Source: DAOUTY01 sp964453665 (GTDB lineage Bacteria; Chloroflexota; Dehalococcoidia; SZUA-161). From it: a stretch of DNA of 15,686 nt. How positions within the stretch are numbered: the first letter of the stretch is position 1; each line of letters starts with the position of its first letter. This document shows, one piece after another, positions 12,762 through 15,686 of the stretch. Both the position numbers and the translations under genes were made by a program. The stretch spans positions 1 to 15,686 of the forward strand of contig CAYVQT010000068.1 in the NCBI GenBank assembly GCA_964453665.1, given 5' to 3'. The notes below the pieces were generated by a model that was not told the DNA's origin, searched no databases, and saw only the letters and a list, made by a program, of their open reading frames with translations.

Positions 12762-13598
12762 CTAACCCACGCTCCATTCCTGTTCTAACTCCTCTCCGGT
12801 TGGAAGCTGGCTCTTTGGAGGCCTGCCGGGGGGCATGCCGGTGTTCTTCCTGATGGGAGCCTTGAAGCCCTCGCGTCCCCACCGGTCTAAGATGGCCTCG
12901 ATGTATTTCAAGGCGCGCTTGTTCATCGACACGGCCTCCTTGAACGCTTCACGAATCCAATCGAGGCGGTAGTCTGTCGATATACGGATAAGGTCGTCTC
13001 TGATAAGGGGTCCTACCATGCCGATATTTTTCTCGTAAAGTTCAACGACCGCGGCGAGATTCTTTGATTGCTCGGTCGGGGCAGTAGCAGCTGTAGTATC
13101 TTTCTTTACTTTTCTTTCCTTTTCTTTACCAGCTTCGGTTTTGAAGCTAGGCTGGTAAGTGATATACTTACTCGGCGGTAAGTGATTCACTAACTGTTGG
13201 GTAAGTGATTCACTTACCAGAGGACAGGACTGTGAGAGGTTGGCTTTTATGAGCTCACCGAGTAGGTCGCCGCGAAGGACGGCGACTTGATAGAGCCCGA
13301 CTTTCCATTGGTCGAAGTCCTTATTGAAAGCGAAGTGCCCTGATAATTTGTCATGATAGATAACGTTCTCTGCGACTAACAGAGAAAGCGTAGCGTGTGC
13401 ATCCTGCCGGTAAAGCCCCACAACTTCAAAGTGGGATGGGTGGGGAATGTAGGCGGTCTCCTTGCCGCAGCCCCAGGAGAGACGAAGGATTAGGCGGCAG
13501 GCTCGTAGCTGTTTAGCGGTAAACTGTCGGGTCATTAGCTGTTCCTCAATAGAATGAGCGATCCTGAGATGGGGGTCGCTACGTTTAGGTCTCGCCAT
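12762..13598 (-). CDS. Lambda O-like replication initiator with embedded origin
   Basis: The 278-residue protein has at about 5-105 a winged-helix domain typical of phage replication protein O ('HSIEEQLMTRQFTAKQLRAC', LILRLSWGCGKETAYIPHPS, then a wing ending AFNKDFDQWKV). About 125-175 is a low-complexity linker (SKYITYQPSFKTEAGKEKER) whose DNA carries the iterons and AT tract described separately. About 180-260 is a helical C-terminal domain with 'EAFKEAVSMNKRALKYIEAI', the pattern of DnaD-like domains (YIxxIL), probably for loader or helicase contact. The start at 13598 follows GGAGGCGTA; upstream codons overlap the preceding gene, whose stop lies 14 bases inside. The Pro-rich tail (GMPPGRPPKSQLP) is unassigned. 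Binding to its own coding DNA, as in lambda, is inference from architecture. Confidence 0.85.
   Translation of the reverse strand: MARPKRSDPHLRIAHSIEEQLMTRQFTAKQLRACRLILRLSWGCGKETAYIPHPSHFEVVGLYRQDAHATLSLLVAENVIYHDKLSGHFAFNKDFDQWKVGLYQVAVLRGDLLGELIKANLSQSCPLVSESLTQQLVNHLPPSKYITYQPSFKTEAGKEKERKVKKDTTAATAPTEQSKNLAAVVELYEKNIGMVGPLIRDDLIRISTDYRLDWIREAFKEAVSMNKRALKYIEAILDRWGREGFKAPIRKNTGMPPGRPPKSQLPTGEELEQEWSVG
13099..13218 (-). other. Probable lambda-type replication origin inside the initiator gene
   Basis: The three iterons are followed, in the direction of transcription, by an AT-rich tract at 13129-13099 whose minus (coding) strand is almost all purine (runs of AAAG and AAAAG). In lambda, gene O contains four 18-bp iterons followed downstream by an AT-rich, purine-strand melting region. 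The same order, polarity and location in the linker-coding part of an O-like gene occur here. The origin function is inferred from this architecture. Confidence 0.7.
13154..13218 (-). repeat. Three 18-bp palindromic iterons at exact 23-bp spacing
   Basis: On the plus strand GGTAAGTGATATACTTAC starts at 13154, GGTAAGTGATTCACTAAC at 13177 and GGTAAGTGATTCACTTAC at 13200. Each is an imperfect to near-perfect inverted repeat; the third, extended by one C, has arms GGTAAGTG and CACTTACC around ATT. The starts are 23 bp apart, about two helical turns, so bound dimers would lie on roughly one face. They lie in codons about 127-148 of the initiator gene. They are best read as initiator-binding iterons. 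Confidence 0.8.
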
Positions 13599-13887
13599 TA
13601 CGCCTCCGCAGACTAGGTTTAACATAGGTGCTCTTCAGGGGACGCCCTAATTCACTCTCCTGGGCAAGTACGTCTTTAAGACACACCGGTTGCCCCCACG
13701 ACCAGTTCTGGGAATGGTCGGCGGTTTGGAGTTGAAGAGATTGCTTAGGGTAATCGTGCGGGCCAGGCTTATGTAGGCGCCGGGAATGGCACCTAGGGCA
13801 GCGCTTTGGGAGCTCCGGCTGACGAGGTATCCAAAGGTAACCGCACTGGTTGCAGCAGATTTTAGAGAAGGTAAACGCAACGAGCAT
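13585..13887 (-). CDS. Zinc ribbon protein, first gene of the replication operon
   Basis: The 100-residue product has C12-x2-C15 (CNQCGYLWIPR) and C30-x2-C33 (RCPRCHSRR), a classic zinc ribbon within the first 37 residues. A polar, low-complexity remainder follows ('HDYPKQSLQLQTADHSQNWS', basic end PSLRRRNGET). GGAG lies seven bases before the ATG at 13887. It is the first gene behind the TTGACA promoter and operator and overlaps the initiator gene by 14 bases. Zinc ribbons of this type occur in small phage transcription or replication accessory proteins; whether it binds the adjacent operator is unknown. Confidence 0.75.
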   Translation of the reverse strand: MLVAFTFSKICCNQCGYLWIPRQPELPKRCPRCHSRRLHKPGPHDYPKQSLQLQTADHSQNWSWGQPVCLKDVLAQESELGRPLKSTYVKPSLRRRNGET

Positions 13888-13900
13888 TTTATTACTCCAG

Positions 13901-13937
13901 GTGGTAATACATTACCACACATAAATCAGGATGTCAA
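13901..13937 (-). promoter_or_regulatory. Replication operon promoter with palindromic operator over the -10
   Basis: On the minus strand a perfect -35 TTGACA (13937-13932) is followed by a 17-bp spacer and TAATGT (13914-13909), which is a poor -10. A perfect palindrome with arms GTGGTAAT and ATTACCAC and a 2-bp centre (13901-13918) covers the -10 and the predicted start near 13902. The gene start is at 13887 after a leader of about 14 nt. The arrangement suggests repression by a dimeric regulator, and the weak -10 may also call for an activator. Confidence 0.7.
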
Positions 13938-13956
13938 GCCCCTAAAAATAAGAGAT

Positions 13957-14000
13957 AAAAAAAAAACACGGAGCCCCCGGCAATTCCTCCCGGGGGCTCC
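13957..14000 (-). terminator. Rho-independent terminator of the four-gene rightmost operon
   Basis: Perfect 11-bp arms GGAGCCCCCGG (13970-13980) and CCGGGGGCTCC (13990-14000) enclose a 9-nt loop. On the minus strand they are followed after three bases by ten T (complement of 13957-13966). There is no T run on the plus side, so it acts on minus-strand transcripts. It insulates the replication promoter from the upstream operon. Confidence 0.92.
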
Positions 14001-14037
14001 TGAGAAAAGTGGGGATAGTAGGGGTATTCAAATCAAA

Positions 14038-14241
14038 TTATTCGGCGGTATCGGTTTGCAGATAAGTGTCGCGCAGCCTGGCGTCGATGGCGGCGATGCG
14101 GGACATGAGCTCGGTCTCGTCGGAGCCACGGAGGTCGATTTCCCAGCCATAGCCTCCACGCTGACCGCGTTCGACCTTTATCTGGACGGGAGCCCCCGAC
14201 TCGTGGGTCACGGTGCCTGTTACGTTCAGCTCCTGTGTCAT
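14038..14241 (-). CDS. Small hypothetical protein
   Basis: This 67-residue protein starts at 14241 after AAAGGAGTG. It has a beta-rich N-terminus (LNVTGTVTHESGAPVQIKVE), a Gly-rich turn, and a helix (ETELMSRIAAIDARLRDTYL) with coiled-coil-like spacing. It is the last gene of the operon, 37 bp before the terminator hairpin. No family is recognised; small proteins of this kind are common in phage early regions. Confidence 0.65.
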   Translation of the reverse strand: MTQELNVTGTVTHESGAPVQIKVERGQRGGYGWEIDLRGSDETELMSRIAAIDARLRDTYLQTDTAE

Positions 14242-14243
14242 GT

Positions 14244-14468
14244 TTACACTCCTTTCCTTCCCGGCTTCCTGCCGGCGTTTTTGATTGCCTGGATACGCCT
14301 GAGCTTAGACTCAACTCTAAAATCGGCGGACGGAAGGCGAGCAATAGAGGGCGCTGCGAACTGTTTTGGGTCGTATCCCAGGGAAAAGCCGAGGATACGG
14401 TCTACGGTGGGGTGCCGGTGGAGCCAATTGCTGAGCGGGTTAACGGGTTCAGAATCATAACGTTTCAT
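14244..14468 (-). CDS. Small basic hypothetical protein
   Basis: This 74-residue protein's ATG at 14468 overlaps the stop of the upstream gene (TAATG); GGAGG lies about 10 bases before it. The sequence is polar and basic, especially at the end (SKLRRIQAIKNAGRKPGRKG), which may bind nucleic acid. The central part, HPTVDRILGFSLGYDPKQFA, may be a short interaction segment. No family is recognised. Confidence 0.6.
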   Translation of the reverse strand: MKRYDSEPVNPLSNWLHRHPTVDRILGFSLGYDPKQFAAPSIARLPSADFRVESKLRRIQAIKNAGRKPGRKGV

Positions 14469-14686
14469 TATACAGTGTCCTCCCCGGGGAGCAGTGCCAG
14501 CTGGTATCGAACTGGCATTTGTATATCACGGGCGCTTCCCTCCTGGCGGTCAAGGCTGTATTGGACATACCAGCCCTGCAAATCTTGGCCGAGGCGGTCA
14601 AAGCGGAAGCCACGGCTTTCGAGCTCATCCATGACTTCCTCGGCTTCATCCAGGCCGTCCACTCGGACGAAGAAGGGCATACTCAT
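14468..14686 (-). CDS. Small acidic hypothetical protein
   Basis: The 72-residue product starts at the ATG at 14686, preceded by a GAGGAGAGAG stretch; the longer frame from 14752 begins in non-coding-looking sequence. It opens MSMPFFVRVDGLDEAEEVMD, a beta strand then an amphipathic helix, followed by ESRGFRFDRLGQDLQGWYVQ. This compact alpha/beta pattern resembles small phage proteins of the ferredoxin-like or DUF type, but no family is recognised. It is translationally coupled to the next gene by the TAATG overlap. Confidence 0.6.
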   Translation of the reverse strand: MSMPFFVRVDGLDEAEEVMDELESRGFRFDRLGQDLQGWYVQYSLDRQEGSARDIQMPVRYQLALLPGEDTV

Positions 14687-14762
14687 TTTCACTCTCTCCT
14701 CTCGTTTATTTGCTAGGGAACAGGACTTGCCGGAACACCAACTGTGTTCCATCGCAACCAGC

Positions 14763-14999
14763 TCAGGTGTGTTTTTCCTCTATCACCTCCTTTTTCTCTG
14801 CCTGGTACTTCGACCAGACTTTAAGTGCCTCCTCCCTCCGGCCACCTACACGGGATAACAGGCACTTTCCTACGTACCTGAAACAAACCGAGCAGGCACT
14901 CCTGCCGAGCTCCGCACTGAGTTGGTTGCATACATACCCCGGGAACCTTGACCTGAATGTTGCCAGTCCCCCCAGCCTTGCCGCTTCCTGCCTTGTCAT
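14763..14999 (-). CDS. Small Cys-containing hypothetical protein behind a structured leader
   Basis: The 78-residue product starts at the ATG at 14999, fixed by GGGAGG 6 bases upstream. The N-terminus MTRQEAARLGGLATFRSRFP resembles KGG-type helical repeats, and a Cys cluster follows (YVCNQLSAELGRSACSVCF, then GKC) that could bind metal. The C-terminus is highly charged (KYQAEKKEVIEEKH). It is the first gene of the rightmost operon, and its ribosome binding site abuts the 208-bp palindrome at 15010-15217, which would form most of its 5' leader. No family is recognised. Confidence 0.65.
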   Translation of the reverse strand: MTRQEAARLGGLATFRSRFPGYVCNQLSAELGRSACSVCFRYVGKCLLSRVGGRREEALKVWSKYQAEKKEVIEEKHT

Positions 15000-15009
15000 T
15001 TGTGTCCTC

Positions 15010-15217
15010 CCAATAGCCGTATTCCCCCGCGAGGCCAGCCAGCCCTTTGGGGCAGCGCCACCAAAGCCCGCCCGACCCCCTGCGCAAGGCCGAAGCCAGC
15101 TTGCTGGTGGCGGGCTTGCCCGCCAGCCTTGCGCAAGGGGGCAGGCCAACGGCCATAGGGCGGGATATAATCTCCGCTGCCCAAAGGGCTAAAGAATTTT
15201 CCGCTGGGGGCTATTGG
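15010..15217. repeat. 208-bp imperfect palindrome; candidate structured RNA leader or REP/MITE-like element
   Basis: Nested complementary arms run inward: CCAATAGCC (15010-15018) with GGCTATTGG (15209-15217); AGCCCTTTGGGGCAGCG (15041-15057) with CGCTGCCCAAAGGGCT (15175-15190, one base shorter); CCCGCCC (15067-15073) with GGGCGGG (15158-15164); CCCCCTGCGCAAGGC (15076-15090) with its complement at 15126-15141 (one bulge). Inside are two perfect hairpins with TT loops, 15096-15107 (CCAGC) and 15109-15124 (GGCGGGC). The result is a long interrupted stem closed by a three-way junction. No gene is convincing here. It could be a structured 5' leader, a small RNA, a palindromic repeat element or a recombination site. 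Confidence 0.7.
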
Positions 15218-15233
15218 CAAGGCCAACGGCCAT
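15143..15233. repeat. Pair of 14-bp direct repeats, themselves palindromic
   Basis: AGGCCAACGGCCAT occurs at 15143-15156 within the large palindrome and again at 15220-15233 just outside its right end. Each copy contains GGCC on both sides of AAC. The copies are 77 bp apart and may mark duplication or binding sites. Confidence 0.6.
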
Positions 15234-15255
15234 TGACAAAGCCCTGGCTGCCGTT

Positions 15256-15271
15256 CCCCGATTTATCGGGG
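15256..15271. repeat. Perfect short hairpin CCCCGAT-TT-ATCGGGG
   Basis: Seven-base arms around TT. No T run follows on either strand, so it is not a standard terminator. It lies 39 bp right of the 208-bp palindrome and may belong to the same element. Confidence 0.6.
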
Positions 15272-15445
15272 TGAAAATTTGCCACTGCCATCTCCATTGA
15301 GGTACGAAAGGTGAGGCGAGAACGTTGAACTGCAAATTTTAGGCAGCCGTAGAACGAATGGTTATCAGAATGGTTAAGCCTTTTTACCCGGGACACTTCG
15401 CTGGAAGTTTGGATAATAGTCTTACCTGACGAATTCGGGGGGTAA

Positions 15446-15535
15446 TGGCACCTGCTCGGAGGGCTATGGAGTACCCACGGGGTGGCTGGTAAGGATGGGG
15501 CGGTTGTCGGAATAGCCAGTAGATTACAGGTGCCA
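15446..15535 (+). repeat. Nested inverted repeat, possible small structured RNA
   Basis: TGGCACCTG (15446-15454) pairs with CAGGTGCCA (15527-15535). Inside it GGCTAT (15462-15467) pairs with ATAGCC (15512-15517), and a small CCAC/GTGG hairpin lies near 15476-15486. The stems are coaxial and of good length, but the interior is GC-rich, so partial chance pairing is possible. Confidence 0.4.
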
Positions 15536-15637
15536 GGGTGGCTGTGGGCTGAAATAAAAAGAACGATTGGCGAACCACTAACGATTGAAGAACGTACTCT
15601 TAATTGTGAACTTGACTGTCGTTATAAAAGTACGTAA
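15482..15637 (+). CDS. Possible 51-residue ORF with GTG start
   Basis: From GTG at 15482, with GGAG nine bases upstream, a frame of 51 codons runs to TAA at 15637. The C-terminal part (VPGWLWAEIKRTIGEPLTIE then ERTLNCELD) has a protein-like composition, and the DNA there is not GC-biased. The start is weak and the region overlaps the inverted repeat at 15446-15535, so the two readings compete. No family is recognised. Confidence 0.25.
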   Translation: MAGKDGAVVGIASRLQVPGWLWAEIKRTIGEPLTIEERTLNCELDCRYKST

Positions 15638-15686
15638 CGCTATATTAACGTATGTATATATATATACATTACTTATATAGAGAGAG

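Larger units (their letters stand above)
15218..15686. other. Gene-poor right end with short repeats and an AT-rich terminus
   Basis: No convincing gene was found in these 469 bases. They contain the hairpin at 15256-15271, a tandem pair of GAATGGTTA (15356-15364 and 15368-15376, 12-bp period) and a nested inverted repeat at 15446-15535. AACGATTG occurs twice, at 15562 and 15580 (18-bp period). The last 60 bases are very AT-rich, with an 18-bp palindrome ATGTATATATATATACAT at 15652-15669. The layout suggests a regulatory or replication-related control region, not proven. Confidence 0.5.

Noticed and set aside
14732..14750. GGAACAC/GTGTTCC hairpin between two small genes
   Set aside because: No T run on either side; could be a processing site but there is no supporting signal.
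15143..15156. Direct repeats as a CRISPR array
   Set aside because: Only two copies 77 bp apart, palindromic themselves, no spacer series and no cas gene.
15166..15171. TATAAT inside the 208-bp palindrome as a plus-strand promoter
   Set aside because: No -35 or extended -10 and it lies in a predicted internal loop; there is no convincing gene downstream on that strand.
15211..15396. 61-codon minus-strand frame
   Set aside because: GTG start without a ribosome binding site, overlaps the hairpin and repeats, no protein-like pattern.
15384..15578. 64-codon minus-strand frame
   Set aside because: Composition like a shadow frame, no ribosome binding site, crosses the nested inverted repeat.
1..15686. 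tRNA, rRNA, diversity-generating retroelement, insertion sequence
   Set aside because: No T-loop/acceptor pattern, no reverse transcriptase, no transposase and no terminal repeats flanking any gene were seen by eye.

Overview
The window looks like part of a tailed double-stranded DNA phage (Caudoviricetes) genome or prophage infecting a bacterium. Evidence for this is a very large tail-hub/adhesin-like protein, many tiny tightly packed genes, a lambda O/P-type replication pair, a phage-style PD-(D/E)XK nuclease and a likely annealing protein. Most genes carry strong AGGAGG-type ribosome binding sites, and ATGA/TAATG stop-start overlaps are frequent. Starts are mostly ATG with a few GTG and TTG. 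The host cannot be named. No terminase, portal, capsid, integrase or tRNA is visible.

Left part (1-4439): two plus-strand genes (a probable virion jelly-roll-like protein and a short coiled-coil protein) converge on a minus-strand pair. That pair is a 1050-residue tail tip/adhesin protein followed by a phospholipase D-fold protein coupled to it by a stop-start overlap.

Middle (4440-8305): a symmetric, palindromic extended -10 promoter fires both ways, leftward into the tail-tip gene and rightward into a modification block. The block interleaves three paralogous small proteins with a class I methyltransferase, a sulfatase/alkaline-phosphatase-superfamily protein and a GT4 glycosyltransferase, and ends with a small membrane protein. 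It reads like a virion- or cell-surface decoration cassette.

Right (13937-8326, minus strand): one long early/replication operon runs from a perfect TTGACA promoter whose -10 is covered by a palindromic operator. In transcription order it encodes a zinc ribbon protein, a lambda O-like initiator, a LuxR-type HTH protein, a DnaC/IstB-like helicase loader, a short overlapping ORF, a zinc-binding module joined to a putative annealing protein, a 49-residue zinc ribbon protein, a GDP-4-keto-6-deoxymannose reductase (RMD)-like enzyme, a basic-tailed protein, a membrane protein and a Holliday-junction-resolvase-like nuclease. Inside the initiator gene lie three 18-bp palindromic repeats at exactly 23-bp spacing, followed by a purine-rich AT tract. 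This is the architecture and polarity of the lambda origin embedded in gene O.

Far right (15686-13957): a Rho-independent terminator closes a second minus-strand group of four small unknown genes. Upstream of them about 690 bp hold no convincing gene. That stretch has a 208-bp imperfect palindrome with two inner hairpins that abuts the ribosome binding site of the first gene, then further inverted and direct repeats and a very AT-rich end. It is the best place to look for a structured leader RNA or a second cis-acting region.
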